From the NCBI GenBank assembly GCA_910584725.1, contig CAJUBE010000028.1, positions 1 to 60,861 of the forward strand: DNA of 60,861 nucleotides. Reading direction: 5' to 3'. This document shows positions 26,001 to 33,956 of the stretch, piece by piece. Origin of the DNA: an uncultured Lachnospiraceae bacterium (GTDB lineage Bacteria; Bacillota; Clostridia; Lachnospirales; Lachnospiraceae). A model generated the notes under the pieces. The model was not told the DNA's origin and did not search any database. It was given only the letters and a program-made list of their open reading frames with translations. A program made the translations under genes and the position numbers. How positions within the stretch are numbered: position 1 is the first letter of the stretch; the number at the start of each line of letters is the position of its first letter.

Positions 26001-26952
26001 TCTCCACCGGCACCACCACTGAGCAGGCATTAATCTCGTCGGACTCTTCCATATCATCGAGTTTCCCGTCCTTCTTTAACTTCCGCATCGCCATCAGCGC
26101 CAGATCCATCAGACAGACGAACTTATCGTCCCTGCCCTGAAAAATCTCCCCGCGCACATGCAGGTAATCCTGATAGGTTTTCTCAATCGGCTCCCGGTAA
26201 CGCCCTTCCCCGAAGCTCACGTTCTTAAGTTCCGTGGAAAAAGTCGTATGACGACAGTGATCGGACCAGTATGTATCCAGCACCCGGATCTCCGTCATCG
26301 TGGGATTCCGCTTCTCCTCTGTCGCAAAATAATTCTGAATATGGAGAAAATCCTTGAACGTCATTGCCAGACCGAGGGAGTCATACAGTTCCTGCAGTTC
26401 CACCTGCGGCATGTCCACAAAGTCTTCCCGCTCCGGGAGATTCTCCAGTACCGCCACATCCGCCGGCTCCTCGTAGACAAGCGCAAGCGTATCCGGCTTC
26501 ACCATACCGGTCTCTCTCGAATCCACAGGATTGATACAGTAAGCCTTGATCCGCGCCAGTTCCTCTTCTGTGACGCTTCCGTTGACCAGATAAGTCACAG
26601 CCGTTCTGATAATCGGTTCCTCGTCCTCTTTCAAAAACTGCACGCACTGTACCGCGGAATCCGCCCTCTGGTCAAACTGCCCCGGCAGAAACTCCACGGA
26701 AAAGACATACCCGTTTTCCGGAATCTCTATATTTTCCCGATATAAAATATCCACAGGCGGTTCCGAAAAAACTGTAAGACATGCCCTCTCGAAAACTTCG
26801 TCGGAAATATTTTCCACATCATAGCGGATGAAAACCCGCACCTGTTCCACACTCTTTATGCCCAGAAAACTTTCGATCTCTTCCTTCAGTTCCCTCGCCT
26901 TAACCGCATACGATTCCTTCTTTTCCACATAAATTCGTCTGACATTTCCCAT
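23083..26952 (-). CDS. purL: Phosphoribosylformylglycinamidine synthase, single-chain type
   Basis: The protein has 1289 residues. It converts FGAR, glutamine and ATP to FGAM in purine synthesis. It is the large PurL form: an N-terminal PurS-like region, two AIR-synthase-like halves with DYWSDHCRHTTF, NETHNHPTEIEPFGG and GGKDSMSGTF motifs, and a C-terminal glutaminase domain. The glutaminase shows PGTNCEYDSA, GGFSAGDEPDG, the nucleophile in LGICNGFQ and a late SHGEGRF. Many Firmicutes use separate PurS/PurQ/PurL instead. Lachnospiraceae often carry this fused type. GGGGAGGAG precedes the ATG. A TetR gene ends 41 bp upstream. Confidence 0.97.
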   Translation of the reverse strand: MGNVRRIYVEKKESYAVKARELKEEIESFLGIKSVEQVRVFIRYDVENISDEVFERACLTVFSEPPVDILYRENIEIPENGYVFSVEFLPGQFDQRADSAVQCVQFLKEDEEPIIRTAVTYLVNGSVTEEELARIKAYCINPVDSRETGMVKPDTLALVYEEPADVAVLENLPEREDFVDMPQVELQELYDSLGLAMTFKDFLHIQNYFATEEKRNPTMTEIRVLDTYWSDHCRHTTFSTELKNVSFGEGRYREPIEKTYQDYLHVRGEIFQGRDDKFVCLMDLALMAMRKLKKDGKLDDMEESDEINACSVVVPVEMDYGDGPVTEEWLVFFKNETHNHPTEIEPFGGAATCLGGAIRDPLSGRGYVYQAMRVTGAADPTVPVADTLKGKLPQKKLVRGAANGYSSYGNQIGLATGLVKEIYHPNYVAKRMEIGAVMGAAPRKNVIRENSDPDDIIILLGGRTGRDGCGGATGSSKVHTEKSIDTCGAEVQKGNAPTERKIQRLFRREEVSRLIKKCNDFGAGGVSVAIGELADGLVVDLDKVPKKYAGLDGTELAISESQERMAVVVAPEDVDTFLGYAAEENLEAVPVAVVTREPRLVLKWRGKKIVDLSRAFLDTNGAHQETDVFVEIPDEKEDYLKKIATPAVAEAVARRDVKAAWLSLLGDLNVCSQKGLVEMFDASIGAGSVYMPYGGKYQLTETQAMVAKLPTLEGKTDTVTMMSYGFDPYLSSWSPYHGAVYAVTESMAKIVANGGDYRTIRFTFQEYFRRMSEEPSRWSQPFAALLGAYDAQMKYGLPSIGGKDSMSGTFNDIDVPPTLVSFAVNVNKGGNIVTPELKYPGDRLVRFRIPRDAYDLPVYDEVMTLYDKIMTLMSEYTDTEIINGMPVKFKKRKIVAAYALDAKGVAAAVSKMAFGNGLGVAVDSSYKMEYLFDNGLGDIVAEMPAKEVHRLKTLGISYEEIGTVTADGAFTYGSMKIDGDEALQVWRDKLDKVFPYTAGRDKSPVASELYRADNIYVCKNKVAKPTVFIPVFPGTNCEYDSAKAFERAGADTVVKVFKNQNAADIRESVEAFGKAIEQAQIIMFPGGFSAGDEPDGSAKFFATAFQNEKIKEAVMKLLNERDGLALGICNGFQALIKLGLVPYGEIRGQEADSPTLTFNTVNRHISKMAYLKVVSNKSPWLAGAELGQTYVNPASHGEGRFVAPKEWIDRLFANGQVATQYADADGNVSMDEEWNINGSYASIEGITSPDGRCLGKMAHAERIGDCVAVNIFGEQDMKIFESGVKYFKD

Positions 26953-26993
26953 TATCGTTTCTCCTCCCCTGCTTCACACAGACTTGAAAAGTC

Positions 26994-27578
26994 TTATATC
27001 TCCGTAATCAGCCCCTGCATAATATAGAGCAGCTGCTCATCCACCATCTTTTCCGTAATGCCGAAAGTCTGGGCATTGATTTTCAGCCCCTCCAGCACAT
27101 ACATGATATTTGCCGCAGCCCCCTTTGGATTCTCACAATAAAACTCACCGCTGGCAATACCCGCCTCAATCAGCTTTTCTATCACTCTGACACCTGCGTC
27201 AAATTGCTTGCGCAGCATATTGTTCTTATCGGTCGATTTATGTGCAAAAAAATATTCATAGACTGCCACAGTCAAATTGTCTTTATTTTGCAAAAGCTCC
27301 TTTTTCTGTTCCTTCAAAAAAAGCGTCAGAATATCCGCAGCCGTATCCTCTTTGGCAATCCGCTCCGTGAAAACATCATCCGTCTCGTCCGCCTCCATCT
27401 GCAGCACTTCCATCAGAATCTGATCCGTACTTTCAAAATACAGATACAGACCGCCTCGGCTGATCTCACATGCCTCCACAATATCTTTCATAGTCACATT
27501 CTTGAAGCCTTTTTCCACAAACACCTTTCTAGCCGTATCAAGTATGTACTTCTTTTTCTGTGCCGATTTTTCTCCCAT
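26994..27578 (-). CDS. TetR/AcrR family transcriptional regulator
   Basis: The protein has 194 residues from the ATG at 27578. Residues 1-60 form the TetR helix-turn-helix (ILDTARKVFVEKGFKNVTMKDIVEACEISRGGLYLYF). The rest is a helical ligand-binding domain with no recognisable specificity. The ribosome binding site at this start is weak (AGGGAG, 12 bases away). A longer frame from 27662 would overlap the upstream gene by 29 bases. It lies between a hypothetical gene and purL in one orientation; the target is not evident. Confidence 0.88.
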   Translation of the reverse strand: MGEKSAQKKKYILDTARKVFVEKGFKNVTMKDIVEACEISRGGLYLYFESTDQILMEVLQMEADETDDVFTERIAKEDTAADILTLFLKEQKKELLQNKDNLTVAVYEYFFAHKSTDKNNMLRKQFDAGVRVIEKLIEAGIASGEFYCENPKGAAANIMYVLEGLKINAQTFGITEKMVDEQLLYIMQGLITEI

Positions 27579-27633
27579 CGTTTCTTTAATCTCCCTGCAA
27601 ATATGTACCCCTCGGTCCGCCTGTCCCTGCGCC

Positions 27634-28152
27634 CTATTCCTGTTTTTCCTCTTTCTTGACATTGACTACTCTGGTCTGCACAGGATGATCCCAGAAATCC
27701 AGATTCTCTTTCATCTTCTTAATCACCTTAAGGAAAATACCATTCTCCACCGCCTCAGACCATCTTCTGCCTTTTGTCATGCCTTCCATCACATATCTGG
27801 AAAGGATACCCTTCAGCACATCCATCTCCCTGATATCCGACCGCTTGATGGCAAGAAGCTCATCCTCCAAAACACGAATCCTGTTTCGCGAATAGACATA
27901 TCTGTAATTTCGATCCATCAGCTTCGTCCGCTGCGCTTCCTTGACGAAGCTCATCAGCGTACCGTCATACACCGGGAATGAAATAGAATTCTCCGCAATC
28001 CCGGAGCCGGAATAGCTCTGCTGTACCTTCATGCCGTTCTTGCTCTCCAGCCAAGGCAGATAACGGGCCAGCTTCTCCACATCCGCCCTGTATTCATTCA
28101 CCACCTGCTGCCTATAGGCAATGTCTTCTTTTTCTAACTGTGTCCTATCCAT
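27634..28152 (-). CDS. Conserved hypothetical protein, possibly DUF6508-like
   Basis: The protein has 172 residues, with no signal peptide or membrane segment. Visible features are a YLPWLESKNG segment near 32, ISFPVYDGTLMSFVKEA near 57 and a C-terminal helical half with MDVLKGILSRYVMEGMTKG. The order of these segments recalls DUF6508, but this is from memory and unsure. AAGG precedes the ATG. It is followed by the TetR gene and preceded by 185 bp containing repeat C. Confidence 0.6.
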   Translation of the reverse strand: MDRTQLEKEDIAYRQQVVNEYRADVEKLARYLPWLESKNGMKVQQSYSGSGIAENSISFPVYDGTLMSFVKEAQRTKLMDRNYRYVYSRNRIRVLEDELLAIKRSDIREMDVLKGILSRYVMEGMTKGRRWSEAVENGIFLKVIKKMKENLDFWDHPVQTRVVNVKKEEKQE

Positions 28153-28190
28153 GATACCTTATCACTCGCTTCCGTTTTCCAAATCAACCA

Positions 28191-28210
28191 GTCCGCCGCA
28201 AGCAACGGAC
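28191..28210. repeat. Structured repeat C, copy 2
   Basis: GTCCG and CGGAC enclose the loop CCGCAAGCAA, identical to the loop at 17596-17605. Flanks also match in part (TCAAC before, CATC after). A further ACAGGCT/AGCCTGT hairpin follows at 28228-28255. No gene is seen in 28153-28337. Confidence 0.6.
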
Positions 28211-28337
28211 ATCCCTCTTACCTCTTCACAGGCTGCGGCATCCCGACAAGCCTGTCATTTTCAATTTTATCACAAATTATCAAAAAGTACAGTACAAAAA
28301 AAGGGAGTCTTCTTGTGCAACATAACAAAGCGCAGCC

Positions 28338-31300
28338 TCACAGCTCTTCATTTTCTACACGAACCTTGTACTTGATCTTCACGCCGCTTCCGTCCGTGGT
28401 TTTCAGCGTAATCGTAGCCGCTCCGGGTTTTCGCGGGGTTACCCACAGTTTCAGTTCAACTTCCCCTGTGCTCTTGTTTTTTTCCTTAAAAGTTGTCACC
28501 TCCGCCACCTTTTTATTAGAGGAAGACGCCTGCACATACCCGCCCTGCACATCCGTGTTTATCACATATTTATACCCTTTCTGCGTACCGCCCGCCGTGT
28601 CCACAAAATAGCCGTCATACACATTGGTTCTGCCCCCTTCATACAAACCCGACGCCGTGACATAGGTTGCCTTCGGCACTGCCATCACCTTATAGGTATC
28701 CTTTACGTTACTGCCGTCCTTCGCCACAGCCGTCACTGTCCAGATATTGGAAGTCCCTGTCCATGCCGTCTTTGACGCCGTCACCTTGCCGGAAGAGCTG
28801 ATCTTCACGCCGCTGCTCTCGGGGGCATTGATGCTCCACGCCACCTTTTTGCTGGAAACCCTGCCGTACTCACTTTCCAGCGCCGCCTTCAGCTGTATGC
28901 TTTTACCCTGAACGACACACATGTCAACACTGTTTCCCACATGCGCCGTGATGGTCTTGGAGGAAATATGTAGTCTGGAAACCGGATTCACTACAGTGAC
29001 CACACAAGTCAGTTTCTTGTTGGTGCCGTCTGTGGAGGCCACCGTAATAGTTGTTTTTCCGGCCGCCTTGCCCGTCGCTTCCACCGTCAGGGTAATCGTA
29101 TTCCCGCTTCTGGTCTGTTCTACCGTAGCGATTCCCGGCCTGCTATTGGTCACCTTGTAGGCATCCAAATCCGCGGTTCCTTTCTCTTTAATTACAAGAT
29201 CAACCGTTTTCTTTGTCAGCGTATCGCTGACCGACTTTTTCCTGTAAAGAGTAACTTTGGCATCCTTCCTGTCTGAAAACTCGAACTTTTCGATACTGCC
29301 GTCCCGCACTTGAAACTCCGCCGTCTCCTCTTTCCCGCTCCCGTCGGCTGTGACCGCCTTAACAAGATACTCACCCGGCACGGCTTTTGAGGTTGTGGAA
29401 ACCTTCCCGCTATTGGCATTGATGCTCACGCCAATCTCCTTGGCGCGGTTTTTATCCACCGCTTTCCACTGGCTCCCGTTCTTTTCGGACAGACTCCAGA
29501 TTACCTTTTTATTCGCCGTTTCCTTCGGTGTCACTTCCGCTTTAAAGACCACACTTTTTCCTATCGCCACAGAAACGGGCTTTTTCTCGTTCCCCTGCGC
29601 ATCCGAACCGGACGGTCCCGACACCTTGAGACCCGTCGCAAGCTGTTTCACAGTCACCGTACAGGTCGCTTTTTTGCCGCTGGAATCATTGGCCAGCGCG
29701 GTGATCGTCGCCCTGCCCGCCTTGTTCAATGTTATGATACCCGGATTATCAGCGTCCGCCGCCGCGACCTGCTTATTGCTGCTGGTCCACTTAAAGTCAG
29801 CCGCCGTCAACGTTACGCCGCCGCTTACCGCCGCCGCATCCAGATGCTTTGTGAAGTCATAGGTCGTCTCCCCCTCTGACCGCGTCAGCGTAACGCTCTT
29901 TAGCGTCGTCCTGCCCGTTTTCTCCCGCAGGAATCTGACGCTCTTCACACGTAGGCCGGAAATCACTTCTATTTTGTATTCCGCCGACTTTTTTCCGTCA
30001 TCCTGCGCAGTCACCTTTACGACATAGCTGCCGGGCTGCGCGCTCTTCGATACCGTCACTTTGCCGTTACTCGAAATACTCACGCCTGTTTTCAACGTCC
30101 GATCGGTATTGGGATCAATCTTTTTGTCAGCCTCTCCATCCGCGCCTGCCGTGTAGATTTCCCATGACACTTTCTTGTTCGCCGCATAGGCTGTCACTTG
30201 CGCCGACAGCTGAATACTTTTCCCCGCCGCCACCTGCTGTACGCCGGAAATCTCTATGTCCGCCACATAAGACTTCAATGTACAGGCTGCCGATTTTACA
30301 GCGCTGGAAACACCGTTTTCGTTCACCGCGATGGCCTTGATCGTCGCTTTTGCGCACTTCTCCACAACAAACGGCTCCGTGTACTGTATGGCATCCGCAC
30401 TCGGTTCCCCGTTCTTAAACGCGGGCGTTTTTCCGTTATCCGTATAGTAGACGGTCATGCCGCCCTGCGCTTTGATCGTAACCGTAACTTTCTGCGCTTT
30501 ATCATCCGTAACCATGTCAATGACCGGAACAGTCGGTTTTGCAACCGCCGTGCCCAATTTGAACACCTTAGTCAAGCTGGGAATGCCTTTGCCCATACCG
30601 GAGCCCGTAGCCTTGACGCAGTTGTTCTTCAGGACACGCTCCAACTCATCCACCTTCCCGCTGCCCTTTTCCATGCTTTTCAAAGGCTCGTAGGCGCCGA
30701 GCAGTACCGCCGCTTCGCCGGAAATCACCGGACACGCCTGGGAAGTGCCGCTCATAAACGCATACGACGACTTATAAGTAGACAGGATATGATCTCCCGG
30801 TGCGCTCAAATCCACCCATGCGCCAAAGGTAGAGAAATCCGCTCTGTTATTGTCCGTATCCGTAGCCGCCACGCAGATCACATGATCGTAGCAGGCGGGA
30901 TAGTTGATACTGGATACCCCGTCATTGCCGGCCGATACAATCACGGCAATTCCCGCTTCGTATGCCTCGTTTATCTTGGCCTGGTAAATCCCGTTGTAAC
31001 CCGGACCGCCCAGGCTCATATTGATAATGTCAACATCCCGTTCCACTGCAGCCGACAGTCCTGCTATAATGTCGGCATCCGTTCCCGATCCGCTGCTGTT
31101 CATCACCCTGATATTGTATATCTCCGCCTCGGGCGCAATCCCCGCGCCGCCTTTCCCGTTATTCACTCTCGCGCCGATAATGCCTGCCACGTGCGTCCCA
31201 TGGCCGTGCCCGTCCTCGGCCGAATTGGCGCCTGTCACTTTATTGATATTTTCCTGAATCTGCAAGTCAGAATGAGCAGAGACCACACCGGAATCCAAAA

Positions 31301-32354
31301 CCGCCACTTTGACGCCCGCTCCCCGATACCCCTCGTTCCATGCATAAGGCGACCCGACAGCCACATGCTGCCACTGATAATTACTGTTCGTCGCTTTCAG
31401 GTAGGGATCATCAAAAGAATCAAACGCCTGTGCATAAGCCTCCAACGTAATCGCGTCGCTGTCCTCCAGTACCTCTTCCCCGTGCACATAACGGTAGTAG
31501 TTCGGCCATACTGCGGGAAGAAGCGTTCTGGCGGAGGCCGCCGCCTGAACGGCATCACACACAGTCGTCTCCTCGCCCAGCTCCAGCACCAGCAGATCAT
31601 CCTCAAAGCTCTTGATCTCGGCATTGTACGCTTCAGCGATCAGCGCAGCCTCCTCCTCGGACTGCGCCAGCGTCATAATCTCCCCCTCCACATACTGAAT
31701 ACCCTCCGCCGACTCGTCCACATCTTCCATATAATTCGCCAAAAGCCTTTTCTCTTTGATCTGCATGGAGGACAATCGATAGTGATCCGGCATACCGGTA
31801 AATCCTCCCAAATCCTCCTCTTTTTCAGGCAGTTCCTCTATAGCCGACTCCTCCTGTGGCAGATTGTTCTCCGACACCCCTTCCCCTGTTTCTTCCTCCG
31901 GAAGCATTTCTTCCGGCTGTTCCTCCTCTGACACTTCTTCGCCCGACGGCTCTACCTCCGTCGGTTCGCCTTCCGGTGTCCCGTTCTCTTCTTCAGGTTC
32001 TTCCTCCTGAATTTCCCCGTTCTCCGTCTCCTGATCTTCTCCCTTTTCTTCCTCCGAAGGGTTCGGCCCCTGCTCCTCCCCGTCGGCAGGCGTCTCCGAG
32101 GGTTCTTCATCATCCAATGCCCCGTCCTCTTTCTCTGCATCTTCTCCGGCATCGGCGGGCAGACCTTCCTCCCCTGTCTGCTCCGTTTCCTCAGACGGCA
32201 CATCTTCCACCTCAGCCGTGAGCGCTTCCGTTAAAAGTTCAGTAGCAGGCTCCTCCCCGGCATAAACCACCGCCGTTCCAGCCGGTTCAAAGGCCAACAC
32301 CGCTGAGAGCAGCAATGATAAAAATATTTTCCTGCATTTCCGGCTTCTTCTCAT
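28338..32354 (-). CDS. Secreted subtilisin-like (S8) serine protease with Ig-like repeats
   Basis: About 1338 residues from the ATG at 32354, with AAAGAGG upstream and a start matching the paralogue MRRKK. A signal peptide (FLSLLLSAVLAFEPAGTAVVYA) leads to a Glu/Pro-rich acidic linker to about 195. A prodomain-like module (EIMTLAQSEEEAALIAEAY) precedes LPAVWPNYYRY. The S8 domain has its triad at Asp about 353 (AVLDSGV), His about 388 (GHGTHVAG) and Ser about 538 (SGTSQACP). A chitobiase-type C-terminal-like segment (YYTDNGKTPAF) and about five BIG2-like repeats (KATCTVTV, KLTCVVTV) follow. No LPXTG anchor is seen. It probably acts outside the cell on proteins. The tandem paralogue is at 33957-38000. 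Substrate unknown. Confidence 0.9.
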   Translation of the reverse strand: MRRSRKCRKIFLSLLLSAVLAFEPAGTAVVYAGEEPATELLTEALTAEVEDVPSEETEQTGEEGLPADAGEDAEKEDGALDDEEPSETPADGEEQGPNPSEEEKGEDQETENGEIQEEEPEEENGTPEGEPTEVEPSGEEVSEEEQPEEMLPEEETGEGVSENNLPQEESAIEELPEKEEDLGGFTGMPDHYRLSSMQIKEKRLLANYMEDVDESAEGIQYVEGEIMTLAQSEEEAALIAEAYNAEIKSFEDDLLVLELGEETTVCDAVQAAASARTLLPAVWPNYYRYVHGEEVLEDSDAITLEAYAQAFDSFDDPYLKATNSNYQWQHVAVGSPYAWNEGYRGAGVKVAVLDSGVVSAHSDLQIQENINKVTGANSAEDGHGHGTHVAGIIGARVNNGKGGAGIAPEAEIYNIRVMNSSGSGTDADIIAGLSAAVERDVDIINMSLGGPGYNGIYQAKINEAYEAGIAVIVSAGNDGVSSINYPACYDHVICVAATDTDNNRADFSTFGAWVDLSAPGDHILSTYKSSYAFMSGTSQACPVISGEAAVLLGAYEPLKSMEKGSGKVDELERVLKNNCVKATGSGMGKGIPSLTKVFKLGTAVAKPTVPVIDMVTDDKAQKVTVTIKAQGGMTVYYTDNGKTPAFKNGEPSADAIQYTEPFVVEKCAKATIKAIAVNENGVSSAVKSAACTLKSYVADIEISGVQQVAAGKSIQLSAQVTAYAANKKVSWEIYTAGADGEADKKIDPNTDRTLKTGVSISSNGKVTVSKSAQPGSYVVKVTAQDDGKKSAEYKIEVISGLRVKSVRFLREKTGRTTLKSVTLTRSEGETTYDFTKHLDAAAVSGGVTLTAADFKWTSSNKQVAAADADNPGIITLNKAGRATITALANDSSGKKATCTVTVKQLATGLKVSGPSGSDAQGNEKKPVSVAIGKSVVFKAEVTPKETANKKVIWSLSEKNGSQWKAVDKNRAKEIGVSINANSGKVSTTSKAVPGEYLVKAVTADGSGKEETAEFQVRDGSIEKFEFSDRKDAKVTLYRKKSVSDTLTKKTVDLVIKEKGTADLDAYKVTNSRPGIATVEQTRSGNTITLTVEATGKAAGKTTITVASTDGTNKKLTCVVTVVNPVSRLHISSKTITAHVGNSVDMCVVQGKSIQLKAALESEYGRVSSKKVAWSINAPESSGVKISSSGKVTASKTAWTGTSNIWTVTAVAKDGSNVKDTYKVMAVPKATYVTASGLYEGGRTNVYDGYFVDTAGGTQKGYKYVINTDVQGGYVQASSSNKKVAEVTTFKEKNKSTGEVELKLWVTPRKPGAATITLKTTDGSGVKIKYKVRVENEEL

Positions 32355-32428
32355 TCCATTCATCCTCTTTGTCATAAAGCTGCTACAAGCAGCAGACATC
32401 TTCTCAAAATCAACTAATTTCCTGTTCA

Positions 32429-32457
32429 ATTTTAGCATATAACGACAGGGGACACAA
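32429..32457 (-). promoter_or_regulatory. Promoter of the first S8 protease
   Basis: On the minus strand TTGTGT (32457-32452) and TAAAAT (32434-32429) have a 17-bp spacer, about 75 bp ahead of the start. The rest of 32460-32830 has no gene. A CGGAGCAATGCTCCG hairpin lies at 32786-32800. Confidence 0.55.
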
Positions 32458-32831
32458 TAGAAATCCATTCCAACGCTGCGTTACCCCCGGGAGCACCTTC
32501 GTATCAAATGTACATAAGCATATTCGTAATATCGTATTTGGCACAACTGCACAATACCATATTTTGTATGAATGATCCATTTTCACGTAATGTAAATCTA
32601 TATCTTGTATTTTTTTGTTCGATTATCGTTATTTCGTCTATTCCTTTTCTACACCCATCACCCGCAAAACCTGTTGCTTTTCCACTCTCCCCGTGTTATA
32701 TCTGGTTTATAAAATAAATCCGGGCCGCGATTCCCGACCCGCAATTTTGTAAAGCCGCTGCTATTTTACGGTTTTACCGTTTCTTCGGAGCAATGCTCCG
32801 TCACTCTTGTCTAAGAAAGGAAGGCACATCT

Positions 32832-33839
32832 ATGAAACTAACTGAAATGCAAAATCCGACACATAAAACTGCGGAAGGCTATACTCCCCTTGACATGATA
32901 TTTCAAAATGCCTGTGGAGAAATTCCCTTCAACATGACCAACGACTATATGTTCCGAGCCGTCCTGCAGGAAAACAATCAGGCACTTCGCGGCCTGATCT
33001 GCTCTCTCCTGCACCTTGCCGAATCGGAGGTTACCTCCGTTGTAATTACAAATCCCATTGTTTTGGGAGAGACTATTGACACAAAGGAATTTCGGCTGGA
33101 CATCCATCTTCTTTTAAACAACAATACGCAGATCAATCTGGAAATGCAGATTGCCAACCGTCTTAACTGGCAGAATCGTTCCGTCATGTATCTGTGCCGC
33201 TCCTACGACCATCTGAACCGAGGGCAGGAATACCAGGATGCCAAACCGGCCATACATATCGGCTTTCTGGATTATACCCTGTTTTCCAACCGCCCGGAGT
33301 TTTACGCCTGCTATAAGTTGATTAATCTAAAAAATTATCAGGTCTACAGCAACAACCTGACCTTATACATAGCCGACCTGTCTCGAATCGACCTTGCTAC
33401 CGACGAGGATAAGCAGTACCATATAGACAGTTGGGCAAAACTTTTCAAAGCTGCCACATGGGAGGAACTCAAAATGATCGCATCCGAAGACGACACCCTG
33501 TTTGCCGCCGCTAAAGCTCTGTTTTATAAAAATTCCGACGAGGAAATCCGTATGCGCTGCCTTGACCGCGAAGAATACTACGCGGATCTGCGCAGCTACG
33601 AAAGAGCCATTGAGGAAAAAGAGCAGGAGCTGGAACGCAGCCGTTTAGAACATGATCAGGATTTACGCAGCTACAAGAAGGCCATCGCGGTAAAAGAGCA
33701 GGAGCTGGAACGCAGCCGTTTAGAACATGATCAGGATTTGCGCAGCTACAAAAAGACCCTCGCGGTAAAGGAGCAGGAAATCCGCGAGCTCCGCTCTGAG
33801 ATAGAGCAGTTGAAAAAGCAATTCCAAAGCCGACAATGA
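32832..33839 (+). CDS. PD-(D/E)XK nuclease family protein (PF12784/Rpn type) with tandem-repeat coiled coil
   Basis: The protein has 335 residues; the ATG follows AAAGGAAGG. The N-terminal 230 residues match the Rpn/transposase-associated nuclease family. They show MTNDYMFRAVL near 37, the active-site strands FRLDIHLLL and INLEMQIAN near 90-115, and a late DTLFAAAKALFY segment. The C-terminus is an extended charged coiled coil made of 25-residue units (DLRSYKKAIAVKEQELERSR...). These are encoded by 75-bp direct repeats, the first at 33586-33660 and two more to about 33810. Families of this type nick DNA and promote recombination. The copy is inserted between two S8 protease genes, on the opposite strand. 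Confidence 0.85.
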   Translation: MKLTEMQNPTHKTAEGYTPLDMIFQNACGEIPFNMTNDYMFRAVLQENNQALRGLICSLLHLAESEVTSVVITNPIVLGETIDTKEFRLDIHLLLNNNTQINLEMQIANRLNWQNRSVMYLCRSYDHLNRGQEYQDAKPAIHIGFLDYTLFSNRPEFYACYKLINLKNYQVYSNNLTLYIADLSRIDLATDEDKQYHIDSWAKLFKAATWEELKMIASEDDTLFAAAKALFYKNSDEEIRMRCLDREEYYADLRSYERAIEEKEQELERSRLEHDQDLRSYKKAIAVKEQELERSRLEHDQDLRSYKKTLAVKEQEIRELRSEIEQLKKQFQSRQ

Positions 33840-33882
33840 ATTGTTGACTTTAGCAATACACTTTGTACCTCTTAAGAGAAAG

Positions 33883-33923
33883 AAACGCGGCATGATATCC
33901 GCTCTCAGAATCATGCCGCGTTT
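33883..33923. terminator. Bidirectional terminator
   Basis: AAACGCGGCATGAT (33883-33896) and ATCATGCCGCGTTT (33910-33923) form a perfect 14-bp stem with a 13-nt loop. It lies between the convergent nuclease and second S8 gene and has A- and T-rich flanks. Confidence 0.75.
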
Positions 33924-33956
33924 GCTTAAAAAATTAATTGATTAATATTATTGTCC

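Noticed and set aside
30198..31931. Long + strand frame (577 codons) opposite the first protease
   Set aside because: It lies wholly antisense to a well-supported S8 protease. Its Arg/His-rich translation is typical of a shadow frame.
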